This document shows positions 8,800-16,551 of a stretch of 64,000 nt of DNA, in pieces. This DNA is from Polyangiaceae bacterium (GTDB taxonomy: Bacteria; Myxococcota_A; Polyangia; Polyangiales; Polyangiaceae), in assembly GCA_015075635.1 (NCBI GenBank), contig JABTUA010000002.1, forward strand, positions 3,104,708 through 3,168,707. Direction: 5' to 3'. Each line of letters starts with the position of its first letter. Position 1 is the first letter of the stretch. A program made the position numbers and the translations under genes. The notes beneath the pieces are model-generated. The model was not told the DNA's origin. It saw nothing but the letters and a program-made list of their open reading frames with translations, and did no database searches.

Positions 8800-8904
8800 G
8801 ACGCGCCATGTCCCGGCGGCACCGCACGAGGCCTCGTGACGCCGCTCGGCGCGAGCCCCAACAACCCGCGCCGCTACCTGGTGGACGCGCCATGTCCCGG
8901 CGGC
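8800..8904. repeat. 21-bp exact direct repeat pair, 84 bp apart
   Basis: The 21-bp unit starting GACGCGCCATGTCCC and ending GGCGGC occurs at 8800-8820 and again at 8884-8904. The spacing of 84 bp is 28 codons, and the two units sit in the same frame, where both read as Asp-Ala-Pro-Cys-Pro-Gly-Gly. Similarity extends weakly upstream of each copy. The frame between them is open but has no convincing start, so this may be the trace of a decayed Cys/Gly-rich repeat protein. The rest of the 8688-8923 gap holds no supported gene. Confidence 0.5.
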
Positions 8905-8923
8905 GGAAGCCCGAGCGGGGCTG

Positions 8924-9628
8924 TCAGCCGATGAGCGAAGCCGCCGCGACGAGCGCCACCACGGTCCCGGTGCCCACGAGGAGCGCCACGATCAGGAGGA
9001 GCACTCCTCGCCGGACCCTCCGAGCGGTCGCGCCGCGATGCGCCACCACCTCGGGGTGGGCTGCCAACGACCCAGCAGCGAGATGGGCACTCGCTCCTGC
9101 GGCCGCGATCGCCGTCGGGAGTCGCGACACCAGGTCCACCGTGAGCGCGAACAGGGCGTTCAACTTCTCCACATCGGCCGCGACATCGCTGGAGAGACCG
9201 ACCTCGAGTGGACCACCATCGCAGCTCGCGAAGCTCATGCCTGCGTCGAGGAGCGCCCGCTGGAGCGCTGGCTCCAGCCACTGGCGGAGCACCGAGCCAG
9301 GAGCACCGGCGACCTGGAACCGCTGACGGAACGCTTCGTCCCAGTCCAGGATCTCGGGCACTCTGGGCGGCGCGCCGCCGAGGTGGACCGTGCGCGCTGC
9401 GCGCGAGGTCACCCAAAGGACGATGCCGTAGGTCGGCGCGTCGACCGAGAGCGTGATGGTCAGATTTTCGGCGCCCGTCGCATGAATATCGGGGCGCCCG
9501 TAGGACAGTCGAGCTGGGTAGCCGCGATACGACCCGTGCAGCACGCTCATCGCACCCGACCTCGACGACCGATGCGGCGGCGCCAGAACCGAGGCTGCGA
9601 CGTCGTGAATCTTTCGTTCCAGTGTCAC
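8924..9628 (-). CDS. Hypothetical protein with C-terminal membrane anchor
   Basis: A 234-residue protein of unknown function. The N-terminal three quarters look globular and strand-rich (YRGYPARLSYGRPD, LTITLSVDAP, GIVLWVTSRAA), and the C-terminus ends in one strong membrane helix (GVLLLIVALLVGTGTVVALVA) after a basic stretch (ATARRVRRG), so the bulk should face the cytoplasm with a tail anchor. The start is a GTG at 9628; an ATG at 9550 would shorten the protein by 26 residues and cannot be excluded. There is no ribosome binding site that decides between them. Confidence 0.6.
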   Translation of the reverse strand: MTLERKIHDVAASVLAPPHRSSRSGAMSVLHGSYRGYPARLSYGRPDIHATGAENLTITLSVDAPTYGIVLWVTSRAARTVHLGGAPPRVPEILDWDEAFRQRFQVAGAPGSVLRQWLEPALQRALLDAGMSFASCDGGPLEVGLSSDVAADVEKLNALFALTVDLVSRLPTAIAAAGASAHLAAGSLAAHPEVVAHRGATARRVRRGVLLLIVALLVGTGTVVALVAAASLIG

Positions 9629-9749
9629 GACGCCCTCGCAACGGCCTGGGCCCCGACGCCGTGACGACGCGCGGACGATCCCGTCGAACCCCGAGGTGGC
9701 CGTCTCCGTGCTCCGGGTCTCATCGGCTTCGGCATGGCGCGACCGGCCT

Positions 9750-10916
9750 TCACTTGCAGTACTGCACTGGCGGCGGCGCCTTGCCCGCGACTGGGCCCAG
9801 CTTCACCGCCATGGCCTCGAAGCCCAGACCGATTGAGATGCCGTTGCAGATCTTGCTCGGGTCGCCGTTGCTGCCGTCGTTCATGATGTCGCTCGCGGCC
9901 CGGATCTGCTGCGCGATGGACTCGAAGGTCGCACCCTCGCACAGGGTTTGGTCGAAGGAGCCGGCGACCTGCTTGAGCATGGCCACGTACTCCTCGGTGT
10001 CGATGACGCCCGAGATCACGCCGTAGGTCGCCTTGGCATTCGGACCGGTGCCGATCACCAGGGCCGTCACCCTCGGGTGATGGATGCGGAAGCCGAGGCC
10101 GAAGTCCTGTCCATCCAGCACCAGGTCGAGCGCGCCGCTCGCGGCCGGCGCGCCGACCCACACGCCGTTCACGACGTAGCTCTGGGGGAAGGTCACGAGC
10201 GGTTGGGCGATGTTGCCGCCCACGACCGACTCGTAGGTCACCGGCCAGACGTCGCCGCCCTGCCACGCGGGCGCGAGTCCGAGCTTGGCGCCGCTGAACA
10301 TGGCGGCCGTGACGCCGTTCTGGCTCGGCTGGGGTCCCAGGTTCGGCAGGTGCAGGAGCCAGGTCCCACCGCCGCCGTTGATGGAGTCGGTCACGGACTG
10401 GCTCGGGTTGGCCATCAGCGAGGCGATGATCTTGACCAGGTTCGAGCCGAACGAGTTGTCGATGCCGTTCTCTCCGTCGATCTGCACGCTCGACTTGGTC
10501 GCGCCCTCTTGGTACTTGCAGTGGTTGGCCGACATCTTGTCCGACACCAACCCGTCGACGTTGAACCCGAGCTTGCGCCAGGCGTTCGGGTCAGGGTTGC
10601 CCCCGAGGTCAGTGTCGCCGAGGAAGAGGCGCTGAACCGCGAGGGTCGTGGGCGTGGTCGAGGACGCCGGCGGAGCGTTCGGATCCGGCGGCGGTGGCTG
10701 GCCCACGGACGAGCCTCCGCTCGCGCCGCCGGTCGCGCCCACGCCGCCGGTCGCGCCCACGCCGCCGGTCGCGCCCACGCCGCCGGTCGCGCCCACGCCG
10801 CCGGTCGCGCCCACGCCGCCGGTTGCCCCGCTGCCCCCGGTTCCTCCGCCGGAGGTCGAGCCCCCGCAGCCGACGAGCCCCAGCAAGGCCAACGTGAAGA
10901 GAGTCCCGAGCCGCAT
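9750..10916 (-). CDS. Lipoprotein with hexapeptide Gly-rich repeat linker
   Basis: A 388-residue surface lipoprotein: signal ending in LLGLVGCGGS, then a linker made of about 5.5 copies of the hexapeptide GVGATG, a Pro-rich hinge (PPPPDPNAPP) and a globular domain from about residue 85. The globular part has four Cys (NHCKY, TLCEG, SKICNG and the C-terminal QYCK) that may form disulfides. The family is not recognised. The ATG at 10916 is chosen because the signal peptide starts there and GAGGGAGG lies just upstream; the longer open frame to 11213 is noise. It is a single-gene unit, with 265 bp upstream to the transposase remnant. Confidence 0.75.
   Translation of the reverse strand: MRLGTLFTLALLGLVGCGGSTSGGGTGGSGATGGVGATGGVGATGGVGATGGVGATGGVGATGGASGGSSVGQPPPPDPNAPPASSTTPTTLAVQRLFLGDTDLGGNPDPNAWRKLGFNVDGLVSDKMSANHCKYQEGATKSSVQIDGENGIDNSFGSNLVKIIASLMANPSQSVTDSINGGGGTWLLHLPNLGPQPSQNGVTAAMFSGAKLGLAPAWQGGDVWPVTYESVVGGNIAQPLVTFPQSYVVNGVWVGAPAASGALDLVLDGQDFGLGFRIHHPRVTALVIGTGPNAKATYGVISGVIDTEEYVAMLKQVAGSFDQTLCEGATFESIAQQIRAASDIMNDGSNGDPSKICNGISIGLGFEAMAVKLGPVAGKAPPPVQYCK
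10726..10824. repeat. 18-bp tandem repeat, about 5.5 copies
   Basis: An 18-bp unit (ACGCCGCCGGTCGCGCCC) is repeated with almost no changes, encoding GVGATG hexapeptides in the minus-strand lipoprotein. Because the unit is a multiple of three, gain or loss of copies would keep the frame and only change the linker length. The near-identity of the copies suggests recent slippage. Confidence 0.9.
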
Positions 10917-11181
10917 CCATCGCCTCCCTCGCAGAGTGTTCCCTGGCGCCGCGCGGGTCGCAACTCCGCAACCGTGCCAACCAGTCTCGATCGGTTCTCC
11001 GCGAGTCGAGCTGGGTCGCCACCACCGGCGGGGAAGTGGTGACCCGGGGACGGGGCGGTGGAGAGGTACTGGGCCGCACAGGAGCAAGTGCCATCGAGCC
11101 TCTACGGGGGCAGGAGCCCGAGGGCGGTGATCGACGCGGAGTCTGTCAAAGAGCAGGTCGGCGCGAAGGCCTCGGCACGGG

Positions 11182-12010
11182 TCACGCAGGCGCCGGCGGG
11201 AGCCGGCGGTCACTCGAGTTTCGAGGGGTCTCTGCGGTGGCCTTGACTGTGCAGAGCCAGATGTCGCGCATCAGGTCGCGCCAGGGCCGCCTACGCTGTT
11301 CGTCGCTGCGCAAAGTCACCCCGCGCCAGAGCGCGAGCAGCGTGTATGCGATGCGCCGCAGCACCATCACGACGACCGTGGCTCGCGGGTTCTGTTCGAT
11401 CCACGGATGATGGTCCTCGGCGAAGGCGCCATCGAGAAGCTGATGGGCAGTCTCGACGCCCCAGTGGCGCCGTACGACGAGCAGCCACTCGGCATCGGTG
11501 AGACGAGAGCGTGGCAAGCTGGAGACGAAGTAGCGGTTGTCGTTCGCGACCCGGACGCCATTGGAGTCGAGGGTCTCGACCTCGACGCGGAGCACGGTCC
11601 TGAGATGCTCCCAACCTTCCGGCGCGGCAAGGGCTTCACCGAGGTAGATGCGCCGCACGACGGAGCGACTGTGGTCGAGATCCGTGCTGGTGGCGGCGGC
11701 CTGGTCAGGCTCCAGGCCACCCATCCAGCGCACGGCCTCGGTGTGGAGGGAGGGTTGGGTGCTCTTGACGGCAAACAGGTAGTGAAGTCCGAGGTCGCGC
11801 ACCGCCCGAGCGCCAGCGACGCCCGCGTGGGTTGCGCGGGTCGCGGACCTCGTCGAGGCGCGCGTCGCCGAAGCGTTTGACGAGCATGCCGATGACTCTG
11901 CGTTGAGTGCGACCTGTTCGAGGCACAGATGAGCTCCTTTCCTTCGTCCGCATGCGTGCCCACGGCGCTGCCGCTGACAATGACCACCAAGGGCAATCCG
12001 TGCACACCCC
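11182..12010 (-). pseudogene. ISAs1-like transposase remnant, frameshifted
   Basis: The C-terminal half is intact in one frame and shows ISAs1-family landmarks: YLFAVKSTQPSL (the (L/F)AVKxNQP motif), DNRYFVSSLP, RRHWGVETAHQ, DGAFAEDHHPW and VLRRIAYTLLALWR. The part before it is spread over three frames: HGLPLVVIVSGSAV in one, CLEQVALNAESS in a second and IGMLVKRFGDARLDE in a third, so at least two frameshifts separate the pieces and the N-terminal third is missing. It cannot make an active transposase. A piece homologous to its upstream end lies inverted at 13575-13640, on the other side of the HNH gene. No terminal inverted repeats or target duplications could be seen. The 265 bp between here and the lipoprotein start at 10916 hold nothing recognisable. 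Confidence 0.75.
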
Positions 12011-12038
12011 ATTCGACGTGGGGTGTGCCCGAACCGTC

Positions 12039-13318
12039 TCACGGTGTGAGAATGGCGAGCGTCGCGCGAAGCATCGGCTCGAGCAGCGGCTCCACCTCGC
12101 AGAGGCGCGCTTGCTCGACGGCTCGCCGCGCGTCCGCTCGCTTGAACCCCATCCGAACCAGCGCTCCGAGCACCTTTTCGGACACGCCGCCCTCGGGCGC
12201 GGGCGTCGGCGCTGGTGGCGCCGGTGGCGTGCTCTGTCTTCGCCTCGCTCGCGCCTCCGAGATCTCGTTCTGGATGTGGTCCTCACCGAAGACCTGGCGC
12301 GCTCGGTGGGCGTTGTGAGGTCTGCAAAGCAAGCAGCAGTTGTCCACCGTCGTGGGCCCGCCCTTCGCGAACGGGTCGATGTGCTCGATGGTCAAGAAGC
12401 GCGTCGCCGAACACCGCCGCCCTTCGGCGTCGGTGAAGGTGCACTGGTCGCCGTCCCGCTCCCTGACCGCTCGCTGGACTTCCACCGGAACGTGCCGCGA
12501 GCCCGGCTTCGTCTCGCGGCGCTTGCGGGGCTTGCCCGCGCCGGCGCGGCGCTTCGTCTCCCGCTCGATGAGCAGGTCCAGCGCGCGCTCGAGGATCGTC
12601 GCGAGGTCGCCGCTGGGCACCGTGTGGCTGAGCAGCGCCCGGGCCTGCTCGAGCTTGTCGCGGAACGCAGCGTGGGCGCTGAATTCCACGCGAACGCTCT
12701 CCGGCGAGAGCGGCTCGACGCGAGGGCGAGGCGCCTGGGCCGGCGGGGCCGGGGTACCTGCCCCGGACCATGTGGACAACTGCCCTTGTACCGGCTCGGG
12801 CGTGACCGGGGTGATGGTCGGCGGCACGGCCGGCCGCGGGAACCAGCGGGCGAGCAGCTCCTCGAGCTGTCGCTTGGACTTCCCTCGCGCCTCGGCGAGG
12901 AGCTGCTCGGCGTTGTCGTCCGTCAGGTGGCCGGAGAGCAGGAACAGCCCCGTCAGGTGGAGCTCGCCGCTGGCGAGGTCATCGAGCACCTGGGGGAACT
13001 GCTGGGCCAGGCGGGCCACACGCACACGCTTGGTCGCGCTGTCCTCGGAATAGCCGAGGCGCTCGGTGCAGTAGGCGAAGAGGGAGGAACACGCATCGAA
13101 ATAGACAGTCCGGCCGAGCCGGAGGAACTCGCTTCCGGTCTGCCGCAGTCGCGGAATCGCTGTCGGTGGTGTGGCGTGGAACGGGAACAACACAGCCTGC
13201 GGCGGTCGAGCTCTGCCAGGTGGAAGATGACGTTGGCGCACGCCGACCGCTCCGAGCTCACGGCGGCCGAAAGTCGCTCGCGGAGCTCGTGGTCGGAGAC
13301 CGAAGAGAGAGCGTTCAT
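12039..13318 (-). pseudogene. HNH endonuclease, frameshifted near the N-terminus
   Basis: The C-terminal 365 residues are open: a helical N-terminal region (SLFAYCTERLGYSEDSATKRV), a Pro-rich linker, a KRR-rich segment and an HNH nuclease domain with ERDGDQCTF, IEHIDPFAKGG and NCCLLCRPHNAHRAR, then a C-terminal UBA-like motif (LVRMGFKRADARRAVE). The natural start, MNALSSVSDHELRERL at 13318, lies in a different frame and runs to AELDRRRL near 13205. About 100 bp that do not fit the family separate the two parts, so an insertion or rearrangement has broken the gene. The frame from 13241 begins with unrelated sequence. Two further fragments of the family occur at 57787-58190 and 59522-59577. Confidence 0.7.
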
Positions 13319-13574
13319 GCTTTCTGGCATATCACGCGATTTTTCGAGCTCGCTGCTGACACGCTGAGCGCGTTTCGGGCATCTGAACGCGTCGCGCGTC
13401 GTCGCGCGCACGAACGCGCACGAGCGCGTCACCACGCGCGAGCGAGAGGCCCTCACCCGCGTGGTCGTCGAACGCGAACGCGCGTCGCTCGAGAATGCGT
13501 CAAGAGAAATCGACGTCTCGATGCTCTTTCCTTCAGGTCACCGTACGCTGAAACGCTGCTGGCACGCCCGCAAA

Positions 13575-13640
13575 CAAACGGGCGTGCACGGGATGCCCTC
13601 GGTGGTCTTTGTCAGCGGCAGCGCCGTGGGTCCGGAAGCT
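13575..13640 (+). mobile_element. Inverted fragment of the ISAs1-like element
   Basis: The plus strand at about 13580-13635 matches the minus strand of 11957-12010 with roughly 85 percent identity by eye; both contain the string GTCAGCGGCAGCGCCGTGGG and both read GxP(L/S)VVxVSGSAVG. The two copies face each other and bracket the HNH gene. The surrounding 13319-13960 stretch holds no supported gene; open frames there lack family signals. Confidence 0.6.
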
Positions 13641-13969
13641 GCGCGTCGAGCTCGAGTCCGATGGCGCTCCCTCCAGGCAGCTGCACGCAGTGCCGCACTC
13701 GCGGTCATCGAGCTCTGCGTCGTGCGCTCGACCGCTGCGCCGACGCCGCCAGCGCTTCACCAACGCCCGGCGCCGCCCGAGAGCCACGCCCCGACCTCCA
13801 GCGCCGGCCCGTCCTGTCGAGTGCGAATTTGCGCCTGCTCGCGCGCCGTACCCGTACCGAGCGGGACTGCCGTGCCAACCCGCAGTTGGCGGCGGCGCCT
13901 GCCGACACGGTGTTTCGCCCTGGTTTCGCGCTCCCGTGAGCTGGAACGCCGATTGCAAACGTGCTCGCC

Positions 13970-15541
13970 ATGCTTCGGCTGAGAGACGTTCCCTTCGGCC
14001 TCGCGCTCGGCGTCGCCGCTCTGCTCGTCGTCGTCGCCGGCTCCGCAGGTGGCTGTGGGAGCGAGGCGCCGGCACCCGCGCCGAGCCTCTCGCCGGCCCC
14101 GAAGTCCTGCGGCGACGGGGTCTGCAGCCACGACGACGGCGAGCTCTGCGAAAATTGCCCGGGCGACTGCGGCGCCTGCCCGGTGTGCGGCAACGGCAGC
14201 TGCGAGAAAGCGACGGGGCTCGAGTCGTGCGAGTCGTGCGCCGAGGACTGCGGGGTCTGCTCGCTGTGCGGAGACGGCACCTGCGTGGCCGAATCGGGCG
14301 AGAGCTGCACCACGTGCACGGAGGATTGCGGCCTCTGCCCGGGCTGCGGGGACGGGAGCTGCTCCAGCACCGAGACGTGCAGCTCCTGCGCCGAGGACTG
14401 CGGTGCTTGCAGCGGCTGCGGCGACGGCACCTGTTCACCAACAGCCAGCGAAACGTGCGCGAGCTGCGAGGACGACTGCGGCGCGTGCGACGCCTGTGGG
14501 GACGGCGTGTGCAGCGGCGACGAGAGCTGCACGTCGTGCGCGAAGGACTGCGGCGCGTGTGAACGCAAGGGCTGCGTGCAGGGCGACTTCCAGCCCTACT
14601 ACGGCAGCTTGCACGCCCACACCCACGTCTCCGACGGGCAGGGCTCTCCGCTCGAGGCGTTCGAGCACGCGAGCAAGAAGGCGAAGCCGCCGCTCGACTT
14701 CCTCTGGCTCTCCGATCACCACAACGGCATCACCCCCGCCGAGTGGAAGGGCTGCCAGGCCGCGGCCGACAAGTACAACGTGCCGGGCACCTTCGTGGGG
14801 GGGTGCGGCTACGAGAAGACGGTGTTCGGCGCCAACGACCAGGGTATCGGACACCTCAACACGCTCTTCCCCGACAAGCTCTACAAGCTCCCCCACGGCA
14901 TCCCGGGCATCTACCAGGCGCTCGCCGAGTGCGGCCCGTGTCTGGGGCAGTTCAACCACCCGCCCTGGCCAGGGACCTTCCTGGACTACAAGTTCTTCCC
15001 CGTCGCGGAGGACAAGGTGCGCCTGATCGAGTTCAACGGTCACGGCTCCTACGACGACAAGCTGAAGGCTTATTTCACCGCCCTCGACCGCGGCTGGATG
15101 GTCTCGCCCTCGTGGAACGAGGACAACCACCACGGCGGCTGGGGAGACTCGCCGAGAGCCACGCTGATCTGGGCGCCGAAGCTGACGCGTTCCAGCGTGC
15201 GCTCCGCGGTCTTTGCGCACCGCACGCTCGCGACCGACGACGAATCGTCACGCATGAAGATGATGGCCGACGGCGCGTGCTGGATGGGCTCGGTCTTGCA
15301 CGGCCTCGGCAAGAGCAAGATCAGCGTCCAGCTCAGCGACAAACAGGCCGGCGACGGCTTCGCCAAGGTGCGGCTGTATGGCCCCCACGGGGCGCTCGTC
15401 GACACTGCCGACTGCAACGGGAAGAACCCCTGCCAGGTGAGCTTCCCCCTCAACGTCACCAAGCGCACCTACGTGGTCGCGGTCGCGCGCCAGGAGGACG
15501 GCGACGTGATCATCTCGGGGCCCATCTGGTACGAGCCCTGA
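13970..15541 (+). CDS. PHP-domain lipoprotein with CGDGxC repeats
   Basis: The 523-residue product has a long lipoprotein signal (LLVVVAGSAGGCGS) and then six to seven repeats of about 25 residues built on CGDG(V/T/S)C...E.C..C..DCG.C (residues roughly 45-205), giving a Cys-rich, probably disulfide-bonded stalk. From about 215 the catalytic-type PHP (polymerase and histidinol phosphatase) domain begins with SLHAHTHVSDG, followed by LWLSDHHNG, QFNHPPWPG and EFNGHG; these His/Asp residues are the expected metal ligands. This suggests a cell-surface phosphoesterase or a CehA/McbA-like hydrolase, substrate unknown. GTG at 13961 is an alternative start three codons earlier. A short C-terminal beta domain (QVSFPLNVTKRTYVVAVAR) ends the protein. 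Confidence 0.8.
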   Translation: MLRLRDVPFGLALGVAALLVVVAGSAGGCGSEAPAPAPSLSPAPKSCGDGVCSHDDGELCENCPGDCGACPVCGNGSCEKATGLESCESCAEDCGVCSLCGDGTCVAESGESCTTCTEDCGLCPGCGDGSCSSTETCSSCAEDCGACSGCGDGTCSPTASETCASCEDDCGACDACGDGVCSGDESCTSCAKDCGACERKGCVQGDFQPYYGSLHAHTHVSDGQGSPLEAFEHASKKAKPPLDFLWLSDHHNGITPAEWKGCQAAADKYNVPGTFVGGCGYEKTVFGANDQGIGHLNTLFPDKLYKLPHGIPGIYQALAECGPCLGQFNHPPWPGTFLDYKFFPVAEDKVRLIEFNGHGSYDDKLKAYFTALDRGWMVSPSWNEDNHHGGWGDSPRATLIWAPKLTRSSVRSAVFAHRTLATDDESSRMKMMADGACWMGSVLHGLGKSKISVQLSDKQAGDGFAKVRLYGPHGALVDTADCNGKNPCQVSFPLNVTKRTYVVAVARQEDGDVIISGPIWYEP

Positions 15542-15600
15542 GCTCCGCGCCGCCTGCGATGCGCCATCCGGGCTCGTTCGGTCCGCCATGACGTCGCCCT

Positions 15601-16158
15601 TCAGAGCTCATCCAGCGCGGGATAGAGCGTGGAGGGCGCCAGGGCGTGCTTCACGATCTTCATGCTCCCGAGCTCGACCAAGAACGTGTTCTCCACCGGT
15701 GAGAAGTCCTTGAGGATGCGCTGGCCCGCACCCGGGGCATCGACGGCGGTCGTGAACGGGATCTCTCGATCGACGATCCAAGCGTCGAGCTCCACTTGTC
15801 CCGCGGGCTCGCCGGGGTCTGCGCCTTCGGCGAGAAGATCGACGAAGATAGCCTTGTCGGCGTAGGTCACGTAGTCGAGGGCCATGTCCCGGGCCGCTGC
15901 CTTGCAGGCACTTCAGGTGAAGCCCGAGACGTGAATCAGCGCGTGGGCCTTGTCGGTGCTCTGGCGAACCGAGTCGAAGTCGAGCGCTCCGAACGCGGCT
16001 TCGGTCGCGAGCCCCGTCGTGTCGTTTCGCAAGTATCCCCGGAGCTCGAGCTCGGGGAGGGCCCGCAGGCCACCGCGCTCGCCTGCCGCGTCGCTCTTCC
16101 CTTCGCCACAGCCGAGGACGCTGAGCAGGACGGCGAGGAGCGCGAGTCGGCGGCCCAT
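15601..16158 (-). CDS. Thioredoxin-fold lipoprotein with in-frame TGA at a UxxC position (candidate selenoprotein)
   Basis: Two adjacent open stretches, 16158-15916 and 15912-15601, are in the same frame and separated by one TGA (15915-15913). Read through, they give a 185-residue protein: lipoprotein signal (LAVLLSVLGCGEG), a short linker, then a thioredoxin-like fold. The first core strand is AHALIHVSGFT, the TGA is residue 82, and Ser-Ala-Cys follows, making U-S-A-C85 exactly where thioredoxins have CxxC. The next helix (KAAARDMALDYV), strand (KAIFVDLLAEG), the strand plus cis-Pro-like REIPFTT and the final strand pair (TFLVELG, MKIVKHA) complete the fold. If TGA is a stop, the first half ends inside the core strand and the second half (ATG at 15885) lacks it. 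Hairpins just after the TGA are noted as possible SECIS candidates (15910-15898; 15895-15880). A nonsense mutation is the alternative. Confidence 0.6.
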
Positions 16159-16260
16159 CGTCCGAGCTTACACGTGGCCTCGGGGCGCTCGCGCAAATGG
16201 CTGAAATCCTGCCAGACTCGCGATAGTTCCGTAACGGAATGATCGTGGTAGGCTGAGCCG

Positions 16261-16509
16261 ATGGCCGGGACCAGAGTGAGGGAGTTGCTCCTACCGACTG
16301 CGTTGACCGTCACGACGTTCGCCATCGTGGCGGCGTGCGGCGGGGACGACGAGACGCAAAAGAGCTCAGCGGCCGTCGTCGCATGCGCCGAGCTGCCGTC
16401 CGACGGTTGCGAGAAGTGCGAGGACGACCAGGGCAAGGTCACGTGTGGGCCCAAGAAGGACTGCTACGCCACCAGCAGCGGCGGCTGCACGCCGGGCAAC
16501 AATAGTTGA
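16261..16509 (+). CDS. Small Cys-rich lipoprotein
   Basis: An 82-residue product with a signal ending in FAIVAACGGDD (lipobox Ala-Ala-Cys) and a mature part with six Cys in the pattern ACAELPSDGCEKCED...TCG..KDC...GGC. The spacing suggests two or three disulfides. No family was recognised. It lies 42 bp ahead of the PqqD-flavoprotein-methyltransferase fusion gene on the same strand and may be co-transcribed, so it could be a substrate or merely a neighbour. It is divergent from the thioredoxin-fold lipoprotein across about 100 bp, where GTAACGGAATGATCG-type sequence shows no clear promoter. Confidence 0.65.
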   Translation: MAGTRVRELLLPTALTVTTFAIVAACGGDDETQKSSAAVVACAELPSDGCEKCEDDQGKVTCGPKKDCYATSSGGCTPGNNS

Positions 16510-16551
16510 TAGCTGACGGCGGTCCGGTCTGGACCGCGAGAAACCGCGACG

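Noticed and set aside
8651..8839. Plus-strand frame over the 21-bp repeats
   Set aside because: The repeats align in another frame; no family or ribosome site supports this one.
10726..10824. CRISPR-like periodicity
   Set aside because: The units are contiguous 18-mers without spacers and encode a protein linker.
10990..11012. Short match to 57769-57790 (TCTCGATCGGTTCTCC)
   Set aside because: Only 16 bp, no extended similarity and one occurrence each; possibly chance in GC-rich DNA.
13461..13982. Plus-strand open frame containing the GMPSVVFVSGSAVG string
   Set aside because: Only the 60-bp insertion-sequence piece has a family signal; the rest is low-complexity Arg/Ala/Ser-rich and lacks a start with ribosome site.
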